A stretch of DNA of 64,000 bases from Anagrus nilaparvatae (Eukaryota; Arthropoda; Insecta; Hymenoptera; Mymaridae): assembly GCA_022575985.1 (NCBI GenBank), contig JAKSXM010000371.1, forward strand, positions 1-64,000, in the 5' to 3' direction. A model generated the notes under the pieces. That model made no database searches. It was not told where the DNA came from and saw only the letters and a list, made by a program, of their open reading frames with translations. Made by a program: the position numbers and the translations under genes. Below are positions 11,201 to 21,220 of this stretch, piece after piece (the first letter of the stretch is position 1; each line of letters starts with the position of its first letter).

Positions 11201-13432
11201 TTATTTCTCAGGCCTTTTGGACTGTATTTGTTTAAGTTTTTCTCTATTTTATATATATTTCTATTATAAGTAAACTTGATTTATAAAAATTTTAACCTAT
11301 TCAAATGGTTTCATGAAAGTGGATCCACCTTTTCTAAATATACAATAATTTTTATACTTATTTAATTTATTTATATCTTGTTTTTTAATTACGCTGGCCT
11401 GAAGGGCCGTATTTGTTTTAGCTTTCCTCTACGTAGAATATTCTCTTATTATTAGTAAATTTGGTATATAAAAATTTTAACCAATTCAAATGGTTTCATG
11501 CAAGTAGATCCAAAGATTCTAAAAATACAATATTTTTGATACCTATTTAAATTTTTATATCTTGTTTTTTTATTTCTCAGGCCTTTTGGACTGTATTTGT
11601 TAAGGTTTTTCTCTATTTTACATATTTTTTCATTATAAGTAAACTTGTTTTATAAAAATTTTAACCTATTCAAATGGTTTCATGAAAGTGGATCCACCTT
11701 TTCTAAATATACAATAATTTTAATACTTATTTAATTTATTTATATCTTGTTTTTTAATTACGCTGTCCTGAAGGGCCGTATTTGTTTAAGTTTTTCTCTA
11801 CGTAGAATATTCTCTCATTATTAGTAAAATTCGTTTATAAAAATTTTAACCAATTCAAATGGTTGTATGCAAGTAGATCCAACGTTTATAAAAATACAAT
11901 AATTTTGATACCTAATTAAATTTTTTATATCTTGTTTTTTTATTTCTCAGGCCTTTTTGACTGTATTTGTTTAGGTTTTTCTCTATTTTACATATTTTTT
12001 CATTATAAGTAAACTTGTTTTATAAAAATTTTAACCTATTCAAATGGTTTCATGCAAGTGGATCCAACGTTTATAAAAATACAATAATTTTGATACCTAT
12101 TTAAATTTTTTATATTATGTTTTTTTTATTTCTCAGGCCTTTTGGACTGTATTTGTTTAAGTTTTTCTCTATTTTATATATTTTTCTATTATAAGTAAAC
12201 TTGGTTTATAAGAATTTTAACCAATTCAAATGGTTTCATGAAAGTGGATCCACCTTTTCTAAATATACAATAATTTTAATACTTATTTAATTTATTTATA
12301 TCTTGTTTTTTAATTACACTGGCCTGGTGGGCCGTATTTGTTTTAGTTTTCCTCTACATAGAATATTCTCTTATTATTAGTAAACTTGGTTTATAAAAAT
12401 TTTAACCTATTCAAATGGTTTCATGAAAGTGGATCCACCTTTTCTAAATATACAATAATTTTAATACTTATTTAATTTATTTATATCTTGTTTTTTAATT
12501 ACGCTGGCCTGAAGGGCCGTATTTGTTTAAGTTTTTCTCTACGTAGAATATTCTCTCATTATTAGTAAAATTGGTTTATAAAAATTTTAACCAATTCAAA
12601 TGGTTTTATGCAAGTAGATCCAACTTTTATAAAAATACAATAATTTTGATACCTAATTAAATTTTTTATATCTTGTTTTTTTATTTCTCAGGCCTTTTTG
12701 ACTGTATTTGTTTAGGTTTTTCTCTATTTTACATATTTTTTCATTATAAGTAAACTTGTTTTATAAAAATTTTAACCTATTCAAATGGTTTCATGCAAGT
12801 GGATCAAACGTTTATAAAAATACAATAATTTTGATACCTATTTAAATTTTTTATATTATGTTTTTTTATTTCTCAGGCCTTTTGGACTGTATTTGTTAAG
12901 GTTTTTCTCTATTTTACATATTTGTTCATTATAAGTAAACGTGTTTTATAAAAATTTTAACCTATTCAAATGGTTTCATGAAAGTGGATCCACCTTTTCT
13001 AAATATACAATAATTTTAATACTTATTTAATTTATTTATATCTTGTTTTTTAATTACGCTGGCCTGAAGGGCCGTATTTGTTTAAGTTTTCCTCTACATA
13101 GAATATTCTCTTATTATTAGTAAACTTGGTTTATAAAAATTTTAACCAATTCAAATGGTTTCAAGCAAGTAGATCCAAAGATTCTAAAAATACAATATTT
13201 TTGATACCTATTTATATTTTTATATCTTGTTTTTTTATTTTTCAGGCCTTTTGGACTGTATTTGTTAAGGTTTTTCTCTATTTTACATATTTTTTCATTA
13301 TAAGTAAACTTGTTTTATAAAAATTTTAACCTATTCAAATGGTTTCATGAAAGTGGATCCACCTTTTCTAAATATACAATAATTTTAATACTTATTTAAT
13401 TTATTTATATCTTGTTTTTTAATTACGCTGGC

Positions 13433-13509
13433 CTGAAGAGTAGGAGAACAAAGTACGTTTTACGCACATTTGGGGTGGGGATAGAGGGAGTCATGGTGGG
13501 GGTAATGAG
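13433..13509 (+). repeat. Target duplication and left terminal inverted repeat
   Basis: CTGAAG (13433-13438) is the target-site duplication. The inverted repeat starts at AG (13439) and is G-rich, with runs near 13472-13480, 13486-13490 and 13498-13502. Beyond 13509 it diverges from the right end, with only loose similarity. Confidence 0.93.
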
Positions 13510-14211
13510 TTATATTTTATGCGTGCATATGTGCAAGTGCATGTGAGTCCACCCCCCCCCCATTTTTTATATAGCTATGACGTTATGCAATTGCATTATG
13601 TGAATGATAATTAAAACGAACTTTATCTACATGTTAAGTTACCTGAGCGTGCTCAGGTATCTTCACATGGAGATAATTAAAACAATAATAATAATGAAAA
13701 ATATTTTTATGTATAACCAAAATAGTATATGGGTGCACGTATCAAATTATTAAATAGACACATGCACTCATACACTATTATTTTATGCTTGAAAAACAAT
13801 TCCTTATATATAAACCAAAAACCAAATTTATCAATTGCGAGATGTAAATCTGACACCCTCTATTTTTTTTTAATTTAAATAAAAAATAAGACAAAGAAAT
13901 TCTTTGAAAAAAAAATAATGTATAAACTTGTATAGACCAGTTTATATTTTTTTTTTATTAGTCATATGCTTATTCATATTTTAAATCGTGTTAAATATAA
14001 CCAAGGTCAATAAAGGTGTTTGAAATAAAAAAACGATTTATTTTATAAAAAATACGTTTATTGAAAAAATACATTATTTAAAATTTTTATTTATTTATTG
14101 AAATATACATTCTTTAAAATTTTTATTTATTTATTTATTCTTTTTCTTCTTTATTTAAAATTTTTATTTATTTATTGAAATATACATTCTTTAAAATTTT
14201 TATTTATTTAT
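13510..14211. other. Left subterminal non-coding region
   Basis: No credible gene. It holds a 50-bp hairpin (13625-13674), a copy of the GTCTATACA-GTTTATACA leader motif found upstream of the neighbouring gene (about 13922-13955, compare 14848-14882), and a two-copy tandem repeat ending at the next gene's stop codon. Confidence 0.7.
13625..13674. repeat. Near-perfect 24-bp-arm hairpin with 2-nt loop
   Basis: The inner arms TACCTGAGC and GCTCAGGTA (13640-13659) are perfectly complementary around GT. The outer extension raises the arms to 24 nt with 21 matches. It lies about 190 bp inside the left terminus. It is not needed to encode anything visible, so a structural role at the element end or a nested tiny element are both possible. 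Confidence 0.75.
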
Positions 14212-14228
14212 TTATTCTTTTTCTTCTT
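14074..14228. repeat. Two-copy ~77-bp tandem repeat at the 3' end of the Cys-rich gene
   Basis: A segment containing TTTAAAATTTTTATTTATTTATTG and ending in ATTCTTTTTCTTC is repeated with a period of about 76-77 bp. Its last part includes the stop codon and final codons of the neighbouring gene, so the gene's tail has been duplicated downstream. Confidence 0.75.
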
Positions 14229-14751
14229 CTTCTTCTTCTTCTTCTTCTTCTTCTTCTTCTTCTTCATCATCAGAGTAATCGTGTATTTTATCCAAGTTAC
14301 TTATTTTTGGTATTTTTCTTATGATTTTTATATCAAAATCATATCTGTCAACATCAATATTAAAAAATTTTTCGTATATTTCAGATGACCAAGTTGTTTC
14401 GGTAAATTCATAAAATTTATCAAAATGTTCCACATAAATTTTAGCCGGCTCATTATTTATACGATCAACTCCAATATTTATTTCGCTTTGGCTATGAATG
14501 AAATCATTTATGGAAAAATTAAAACAGTCCTTTACACATTCTTCACAGTCTTCATCATCTTCACATGAACAGGTTTTTAGGCTTACACTCACTACGCAAC
14601 ATGATTTTGGCATACTTTCAAGCGGAGTTATCGTGCATTCTCTGTTTTCATCAAGTGAAAAATTTACCTTTTTTCCACAACAATCGCATTTACTGTCTTG
14701 CATAAGGACATGCACTTTTGTTCCAGGAGGGAAATATACGTATACTGTCAT
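14212..14751 (-). CDS. Cys-rich protein with poly-glutamate tail
   Basis: 179 residues from the ATG at 14751. I chose this start because a good promoter (AATAAAAG at 14798-14805, TCAGTC initiator at 14769-14774) lies just upstream, and the 52 extra codons to 14907 look like AT-rich read-through. Residues 22-76 hold eleven cysteines, including C-x-C-C, C-C, C-x-C and C-x2-C pairs, suggesting metal binding. Residues about 100-155 form a mixed helix/strand region, and the C-terminus is some fifteen glutamates encoded by a (TTC)n tract on the opposite strand. It is divergent from the polymerase gene. No family recognised. Its place next to the polymerase and its similar promoter suggest an early, regulatory or host-facing role, but that is inference. 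Confidence 0.6.
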   Translation of the reverse strand: MTVYVYFPPGTKVHVLMQDSKCDCCGKKVNFSLDENRECTITPLESMPKSCCVVSVSLKTCSCEDDEDCEECVKDCFNFSINDFIHSQSEINIGVDRINNEPAKIYVEHFDKFYEFTETTWSSEIYEKFFNIDVDRYDFDIKIIRKIPKISNLDKIHDYSDDEEEEEEEEEEEEEEEKE

Positions 14752-14768
14752 GATGAGAGTTTGTATAA

Positions 14769-14805
14769 GACTGATGATAATTTTTAAATTACATGTACTT
14801 TTATT
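14769..14805 (-). promoter_or_regulatory. Promoter of the Cys-rich gene
   Basis: Minus-strand AATAAAAG box (14798-14805), then a perfect arthropod TCAGTC initiator with its A at 14772, about 31 bp downstream of the box. The same AATAAAAG box drives the polymerase gene; most other genes of the element use TATA(T/A)AA. Confidence 0.6.
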
Positions 14806-15164
14806 GGAGTTGTTTATGGTAAAGAAATTCTCGGAAAAATTATTGTATAAACCTGTATAAACCTGTATAGACCAGTTTATATATTTTTTAAAATTTATAT
14901 TACTCATACCCTTTTATCAAAAGAAATATTTAGTTTTTATATATATATATATATCATATTCTTATTAATGTTAAGGTCAAATGTTTTTATTAAAAGAAAT
15001 ATTTTTTTTATATGAGTCATTTCCGTCCCATATTCATTTTCAGATCAAAGTTTTTTTTATTTGTAAAAAGTATTGCGAAATAATTTGAAAGATAACGTTT
15101 TTTGCTGTTACCAAGTGAAAGTTAATGTGAGTGGGAGTAGTACACGAGATTGCGCGGTGAAAGG

Positions 15165-15200
15165 AATAAAAGCCGAGTTCTCAAACCAAAGAAGTCATTC
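15165..15200 (+). promoter_or_regulatory. Promoter of the DNA polymerase gene
   Basis: AATAAAAG at 15165-15172 is followed by a TCATTC initiator at 15195-15200, with box-to-A spacing of about 30-31 bp. Confidence 0.6.
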
Positions 15201-15401
15201 CGTCTTTAGCTTTACAGTCATATCTTTACGCTGTTATTAAGTTGTTGTAATAAGTGTTATATTTAATATTTGCAATTATTTTCAAATTCATCATAATTAA
15301 AAGTAAGTCAAAAATTTTTATAATTTATTTATTTTTTTTAATCTTTAATTTAAAAAATTTTATATCTTTTTTTATTTATTTTCATTTTCAATTTTTACAG
15401 C

Positions 15402-18400
15402 ATGGCAGATTTAACTGGTATATGTCAACAGATCAAGTCAGAGGCAGCTTTAAGTTTGGAAGCTTGCAAGCAAGATGTAAGATTAGTCGAAGAGCACCTC
15501 AATTTAAATAAATTGCATTTGGAAATAATAACGCATTTGTTTACAAACTCCGCTGTTAAAGGATCTGATAAACGGACTTGTGAATTTACTTTTGCATACC
15601 TCACCAGCATAAAGGATTCATTAACGTCACTAACTGTCAAGACTGGCCAGAGTGTTGATCCAGTTCTTTCTGGTGTAAAATGGATTCCTTTAGAAATTGC
15701 ATTTCAACGCAACATTCAAACCGGAATAATCAAAAATTTGCGTCACTTAGACATTAAATTATTTTTACAAGATGCCTTTGGAGTGTTTAGTCGTGTAATT
15801 ACAGACGTTATTATAGAAAAAGGAGCTGTCAAAGTTTACACAGTTCTTGTTGGAGAGTATTTTATCGAATCGGAGGATAAAAGTATAACCGAAAATAAAT
15901 ATTTTAACACTGCTGCTGCTAGTATCTTCCCTTCAACAGATTTACGTGAATGGTTTTTTAACAACGTTGTTGATTATCTGTTAAAAGACGTGGAGGAATT
16001 CCAACATCATGGTTCTGGATGGTCATTTAAATCTGTACAATTTTTAAAAGTACATATTAGTAAATACAATCCAATTCATGCAGGATCATCTTATTTTAAA
16101 CTTCCACAGGGAATTAGAAGTTCTCATTCATGTATTAATATTGAAAATACAAAAGATAATAAGTGTTTTAAATGGTGCATTATATTAGGGCTCATGAAAA
16201 ATGATAAGAATTGTAAAACTGGATACCAAGACCATTTACAAAAACCGAAAAAATATCGTGACTATGAAATGGATAAAAAACTTAATTTTGTTGAAAACTT
16301 TGAATATCCAATGGATCCATCAAATGTTTCAAAGTTTGAAAAAGATAATGCACACCTCAACATATCGGTTAATGTATTTATTGCACAAAAAAACAAGGGT
16401 AAATATATTTATTCACCTTATCACGTTACCGACAAAAAGAAGAAAAACCACGTAAATTTGTTGCTTGTTCAAGAGCATTACATCGATGAAAGTGATAAGC
16501 AAAAAGAAGAAGAAGATGAAAAAAATGTAATGAATGAAAGATTTGCGGGTTTGGAAAATTCTTCTGTACCAGCTAGAAAGAAGAGAAAAATTATTCACGA
16601 AGAAGAGGTACCAAAATTTCATTATGTATTCATCAGTTCTTTATCAGGTCTACTCAAAAAACAAACTAGCAAAAATAATCGCAAGAAAGAAATTTGCGAT
16701 CGTTGCTTAAATTATTTCAAGAATAAAAAAAATTTAGACAAACATGAAGAAGACTGCTCAGTTTTCAACAAATGTAAGGTAAAATTACCAGAAGAAGGCT
16801 TTAAGGATATTAAATTCAAAAACTTTGCAAACAAAGAGAAAATGCCTTTCGTGATTTACGCAGATTTTGAATCAGTTTTAAAGAAACCTGCTGATGATTC
16901 CAATCCAAGGATTTGTCAAGTTCACGAAGCTTTTAGTGTAGGATATTACTTGAAATGCAGCTATGATGACAGTTTATCGAGGTATGAGTTTTATAGAGGA
17001 CCTGAGCCTACAAAATGGTTCATTAAAGAATTAAGAGAGTTCGCAAAATTTGCTGACATGGTATTTGACTCTAAAAATCAAGTACCTATGTTTCCCTTAA
17101 CACCTGAGGAAAAAGAGGCATATGATAAAGCAAATGAGTGTCATATCTGCGGAATTCTTAATTTTGATGACAAGGAACGATGTAAAGTACGCGATCACTG
17201 CCATCTAACGGGAAAATATAGAGGTATAAAATATAGAATAAAATATAAAATATAAAATACAAAATATTAAATATAAAATATATAAAATATAGGTGCAGCA
17301 CATATGTCATGCAATATCAACTACAAAATCTCACATACAATAAGCGTAGTATTTCACAATCTCGCTGGCTATGACTCACATTACCTGATAAAAGATTTGG
17401 CACTTGAATGCAAGGGGGATGTAGATATTATACCTCAGACCAGTGAAAAGTATATATCCTTCACCAAACAACAAATTGACGGATATAATGTAAACTACAA
17501 GTTTATAGACTCGTATAAATTTATGAATTTATCGCTGGAAAAGTTAGCTTCATACTTGCAGTCATACGAGATACTAAAAAGTCAGTTTCCTGGGATGAGT
17601 GATGAATTAATTAAACTTCTCTGCAGAAAAGGCATTTTTCCATATACTTACGTAGATTGTGTTGAAAAATTGAATGATAAAAAGTTACCACCGAAGGAAG
17701 AGTTTGACAACAACTTGATTGGTAAACCCTGTTCTCGAGACGATTACTTGCATGCAGAAAAAGTTTGGGAGACATTCAACATCAATGATCTCGGAGAATA
17801 TTCTGATTTATACCTCAAGACTGATGTCATGCTTTTGGCTGAAGTAAGATTTAAATTTAAATTTTTTATTTATATCATTTTTTTACTAATTATTTCATTT
17901 TTACAGGTTTGTGAAAATTTCCGAGAAAATGGTCTCAAAACTTATGGTCTAGATCCCATGCATTACTATACGACTCCGGGGTATACATGGGACGCCATGC
18001 TAAAATATACAAAGATGACTTTACAACTGCTTGATGACATCGATATGGTCTTATTCATCGAAAAGGGTATTCGTGGAGGAATAAGTCAATGCAGCAATCG
18101 CTACGGCAAGGCCAACAACAAATACATGAAACCTGAAAACTTTAGAAGCGAGGATGACATTCATTATTTGATGTATTATGACATAAATAATTTATATGGG
18201 TGGGCACAATCGAAATCACTTCCATATGGTAATTTTGAATGGGTAGAAGAAAAGGACTTGCATACCACTGACTACAATGTCAATGACGATTCGCCAGTTG
18301 GTTACATTCTTGAAGTTGACCTCGAGTATCCCAAAGAAATACATGATAGACATAAAGATCTACCATTTTGTCCGGAACATGCTAAGCCTCCAGGTAGCAG

Positions 18401-19499
18401 ACAAGAGAAACTGCTCACTACTCTTCATGATAAAAAAAACTATGTGATACACTACAAATATTTAAAGTATGCCTTAGATAATGGATTAAAGCTGAAAAAA
18501 ATTCATCGAGTACTAAAATTTAATCAGTCACCGTGGCTAAGAAGCTATATTGAACTAAATACTCGTCTTAGAACAAAGGCTACGACTGAATTTGAAAAAA
18601 ATTTTTATAAATTAATGAACAACGCCATCTATGGTAATAATAATTATTATTTTAATTTAAAAAAATAAAAGCATTTAATAATTATTTTTTTAAATTTTTA
18701 TTCAGGAAAAACGATGGAAAATGTTCGCAATAGAAAAGTTGTCAAACTTAAGTCTTACTGGTTTGGACGTTATGGAGCTGAAGCTTATATTGGTAATCCT
18801 ACTTTTAAAAACTGTACGATATTTACACCAGAACTTGTGGCAATCGAACTTGCAAAGACAGAAGTCTATATAGATAAACCTATATACGCAGGTTTTTGTA
18901 TATTGGATATTTCTAAAATTTGCCTCTATGAGTTCCATTATGGGTACATGAAACATAAGCTAGAGGGCGCCTGTAAGCTGTTGTATTGTGACACAGATTC
19001 TCTTATATATGATATCCAGGGCCATGACGTGTATGAGATGATGAAGTCCGATCACCATCGCTTTGACACCTCAGACTATCCAATACCCAATCCTTTTAAC
19101 ATAGAAAGACTAAATAAGAAAGAACTTGGTAAAATAAAGGATGAATGCAATGGACGTATAGTTTATGAAGTCTTGGGTATTCGTAGTAAGGTTTACATGG
19201 TATTATTTGAAGATGAAATTTTTGCCAAGAAACTCAAGGGTGTAAATGCTCAGGTAGTTGCCAACACAATTGACCCCGATGATTATAGGAGATGTCTGTT
19301 TGAAAATGAGCTATTGTATAGAGAGCAGTACAACATAAGGTCAAGGTTTCATAATTTAGCTACAGAAAAGACTACCAAATTAGCCTTGTCACCATTCGAT
19401 AACAAAAGATGTCGCATAAAAGACTCTACTGATACACTCCCGTGGGGGCATTATAAAATTACAGAAGAAATGATAAAATATGCTACAGAGTCAACCTAA
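15402..19499 (+). CDS. POLB: Protein-primed family B DNA polymerase (four exons)
   Basis: Exons 15402-17223, 17293-17843, 17907-18633 and 18706-19499 give 1,297 residues. Introns of 69, 63 and 72 bp have GT/AG ends and restore conserved motifs exactly. Exonuclease motif I (YADFES) is at 486-491, motif II (N-L-x-G-Y-D) at 630-635 and motif III (Y-x3-D) at 781-785. Polymerase motif A (D-x2-N-L-Y-G) is at 883-889, motif B (K-x3-N-x2-Y-G) at 1026-1034 and motif C (D-T-D) at 1129-1131. Between exo I and II lies a C-x2-C...D-H-C-H-x-T-G-x-x-R-G...C-N module resembling endonuclease VII/HNH zinc motifs, common in this polymerase family. A C-x2-C...H...C finger-like patch precedes exo I. The roughly 480-residue N-terminal region is the usual place for terminal-protein functions. 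It would copy the linear element using a protein primer. All catalytic residues are present and no frame break is seen. The 63-bp intron has no in-frame stop. Confidence 0.95.
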
Positions 19500-19625
19500 A
19501 TTTTAAATTTAATTTATATAAATTTGTAAATAGTTTAATTTAAGTTTTTTTAAATAAACAAAAAAATTTTTAATTAACTTAACCTATCTTTTTTTATTTT
19601 AATTCTAACCCTTTTCCTTTAACTG

Positions 19626-19880
19626 TTAAATAGGAATAAAAGGATTATCAAATAAAAACAAAAGACTAATTTGTTTGAAAAAAAATAATTTATTTAAAAA
19701 GTAATTACAAATATTATTTTTTTTTTTTATCAAATGTGTTTTCTCTGAACTAAAGGTTGAAGAGTTATTTTTAAATTCTCCATTTTTGTTATTTCCACTC
19801 TTAGAATCTTTGTCTTGATCCTTAAGTGGAATGTATTTTATATTTGGATAAGTAGATGGAGTACTTTGACCTTTTCCCAT
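19626..19880 (-). CDS. 84-aa protein, possible N-myristoylation signal
   Basis: The start at 19880 is chosen because a TATA/initiator promoter lies just upstream (19894-19928). The product begins M-G-K-G-Q-S, which fits the G2/S6 pattern for N-myristoylation. Residues 20-55 are polar and rich in Ser, Asn and Lys, followed by a lysine run and a hydrophobic, Phe/Leu-rich C-terminus. The C-terminal part follows a run of 12 A's on the coding strand and may be read-through past a shorter original end. It is convergent with the polymerase gene and downstream of the integrase. No family recognised; a membrane-directed role is only a guess. Confidence 0.45.
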   Translation of the reverse strand: MGKGQSTPSTYPNIKYIPLKDQDKDSKSGNNKNGEFKNNSSTFSSEKTHLIKKKNNICNYFLNKLFFFKQISLLFLFDNPFIPI

Positions 19881-19893
19881 GGCTGTCAAGTAA

Positions 19894-19928
19894 AATGAGT
19901 AGACCACTCAAAAGCGGATCTATTTATA
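19894..19928 (-). promoter_or_regulatory. Promoter of the 84-aa gene
   Basis: Minus-strand TATAAATA (T at 19928) with a CTCATTT initiator (A at 19896), spacing 32 bp, then ATG at 19880. It sits immediately after the integrase stop codon. Confidence 0.6.
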
Positions 19929-19933
19929 TGTTT

Positions 19934-20854
19934 TTACAGATCAGATTTATCTATCCAACTGTTATGCGTGTTATCAAATCCAAGCCACTTCACAAAAAGT
20001 TTATTCCCACGTTTTCGCAACACTTTTTCCACTAGATAAACATCTGGATGAGCAGTTTTCAACAGTTCCTGTTCGTAAAATCCTCCAGCTATGGGTTCCC
20101 CTTGATAATCTTTTAACAGGTAAGTATGCGGTACAGTTTTCTTGACTTTATCTATAGTAAAGACCTCGGTTGTATAATTTGGGGTGTAACCTTTTTCAAA
20201 GACGTGTTTATTTTTGCTCACTCGGACTTTGTCTCCAAGTTTGAATTTTCGTTGTGTCCTATTCCATCTTTCGATGTCAAATCTTTTCAATACTTCCATC
20301 TCGTTATTTGGGCCAACATCCTTCGGTTTCATTCCAATAGTTCGATGTTTTCTATCATTGTATACTGCCAAGATATTTGGTAAAATATCAATCCACTTGT
20401 AGTTTCCTTGAAGGCTAAATTTTTTCCACATCATTGATTTGAGACTACGATTCAGACGCTCAACGATTGAAGCCTTCAGATGACTAAACGTTGAGTATAA
20501 TTTAATGTTATAGCTAACGAGTAAGGCCTTACAATTTGCATTGTAAAATTCGGTCCCATTGTCCACGTGTAATTTTTTTGGAACACGTCCCTTAATAAAG
20601 ATGGATTTAAGAGCCTTTGTCACTTCAACACCACTTTTATTTTTTAATGGTACACCCCATGCATATTTTGAGAAATTATCGATTACAGTTAGGAGAAAAT
20701 TGTAACCTTTGTTTTCTCTTGAGTATGCTTGCATGTCAACGAGATCAGCTTGCCAGGTCTCATCTATTCCACGTACTTCAACTTTACGTCTTGGAAAATT
20801 TTTTTGAACAGGTTTATGCAATTCATCAACTAGCAATTTTTGAATCTGATTCAT
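19934..20854 (-). CDS. INT: Retroviral-type integrase with C-terminal chromodomain
   Basis: 306 residues from the ATG at 20854, chosen because the conserved N-terminus of Polinton integrases starts about here; the frame stays open 42 codons further but overlaps the fibre gene. The catalytic triad is D37 (W-Q-A-D), D98 (V-D-N-G) and E132 (S-I-V-E-R), with 33 residues between the last two. A retroviral-integrase SH3-like region follows around 200-270, and a chromodomain-like end (Y-L-V-E-K-V-L ... K-W-L-G-F ... S-W) at about 273-306. It would cut and join element ends into host DNA, giving the 6-bp duplication seen here. The chromodomain suggests targeting to particular chromatin, which may matter for an element sitting in satellite. 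It overlaps the fibre gene by 29 bp. The frame is intact. Confidence 0.93.
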   Translation of the reverse strand: MNQIQKLLVDELHKPVQKNFPRRKVEVRGIDETWQADLVDMQAYSRENKGYNFLLTVIDNFSKYAWGVPLKNKSGVEVTKALKSIFIKGRVPKKLHVDNGTEFYNANCKALLVSYNIKLYSTFSHLKASIVERLNRSLKSMMWKKFSLQGNYKWIDILPNILAVYNDRKHRTIGMKPKDVGPNNEMEVLKRFDIERWNRTQRKFKLGDKVRVSKNKHVFEKGYTPNYTTEVFTIDKVKKTVPHTYLLKDYQGEPIAGGFYEQELLKTAHPDVYLVEKVLRKRGNKLFVKWLGFDNTHNSWIDKSDL

Positions 20855-21179
20855 CCTGCTTCTCTTCAGGTATATCCAAAACTTCGTAAATTTTATCGAT
20901 TTTCCTTTTAATTTCTTTTTCAAAAGATTCAACCTTTCTTTCAACACCCTTTGTAAGGTACTCAACTTCTTCACACACAATATTTATTTCAAATTCTATC
21001 TCCTTTTTGGGAATATTTAAATTAACTGCGTCGTTATCATTAACAGCATCAGCAACGTTGCACAACTTTTTTTTTTCCAAATCAAAATCTCCACTTGTAG
21101 TCAAATTGAAACCAATACCGGGGGTTCCTTTGGCACCTTTGCTGGATCCAATATGTCGTCCAAACACGTCGATGGACAT
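20826..21179 (-). CDS. Fibre/coiled-coil virion protein candidate
   Basis: 117 residues from the ATG at 21179. The N-terminus has a Gly-rich segment (G-S-S-K-G-A-K-G-T-P-G-I-G-F), then a shaft-like L-x-N-V-A-x-A-V-x-x-x-D-A-V motif reminiscent of viral and phage fibre repeats. From about residue 55 to 105 it is a long charged heptad-like helix, likely a coiled coil. Small coiled-coil or fibre-like proteins are usual in Polintons. Its TATA box overlaps the 3' end of the ATPase frame, and its own 3' end overlaps the integrase start, so packing is tight. A virion surface role is inferred from the motif style and neighbours. Confidence 0.6.
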   Translation of the reverse strand: MSIDVFGRHIGSSKGAKGTPGIGFNLTTSGDFDLEKKKLCNVADAVNDNDAVNLNIPKKEIEFEINIVCEEVEYLTKGVERKVESFEKEIKRKIDKIYEVLDIPEEKQDESDSKIAS

Positions 21180-21185
21180 GGTGCA

Positions 21186-21220
21186 AATGATGAAAGTATT
21201 ACAAGAACAATCAATATATA
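21186..21220 (-). promoter_or_regulatory. Promoter of the fibre-like gene, embedded in the ATPase 3' end
   Basis: Minus-strand TATATATT (T at 21220) coincides with the last codons of the ATPase/fusion frame. TCATCATTT offers an initiator A at 21188, 32 bp away (or at 21191, 29 bp), leaving a leader of only about 8-11 nt before the ATG. Confidence 0.5.

Larger units (their letters stand above)
4373..13438. repeat. Dimeric AT-rich satellite array between the two Polintons
   Basis: Two related monomers of about 185 bp alternate, giving a dimer of about 370 bp. One half carries CTCAGGCCTTTTGGACTG and GTGGATCCACCTTTTCTAA. The other carries ACGCTGGCCTGAAGGGCCG, CTACGTAGAATATTCTC and GTAGATCCAAC. 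Both share TTATAAAAATTTTAACC and ATTCAAATGGTTTCATG. Half-to-half spacing measured from the GGCC sites is 184-186 bp. The array holds an extra 1.11-kb duplication (about 4.9-7.1 kb) and one foreign insert. It contains no gene: open frames here are repeat read-through. Confidence 0.97.
14752..15401. other. Divergent intergenic region and polymerase 5' leader
   Basis: Holds both divergent promoters, a (TA)n tract at about 14939-14955, and the polymerase leader with a 98-bp intron (15303-15400; donor AAGTAAGT, acceptor TTTTTACAG) ending one base before the ATG. No other gene seen. Confidence 0.7.

Noticed and set aside
4373..13438. CENP-B-box-like motif in the monomers
   Set aside because: I looked for the TTCG...CGGG pattern and found none; the monomer is almost devoid of CpG apart from GGGCCG and ACGTAG sites.
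14498..14860. Plus-strand frame opposite the Cys-rich gene
   Set aside because: Antisense shadow of the minus-strand gene, with no promoter or family features of its own.
14752..14907. 52-codon N-terminal extension of the Cys-rich protein
   Set aside because: The inferred transcription start (14772) lies downstream of most of it, and the sequence looks like AT-rich leader.
20855..20980. Longer integrase start at 20980
   Set aside because: It would overlap the fibre gene by about 155 bp, and the extension has none of the conserved integrase N-terminal pattern, which starts at the later ATG.
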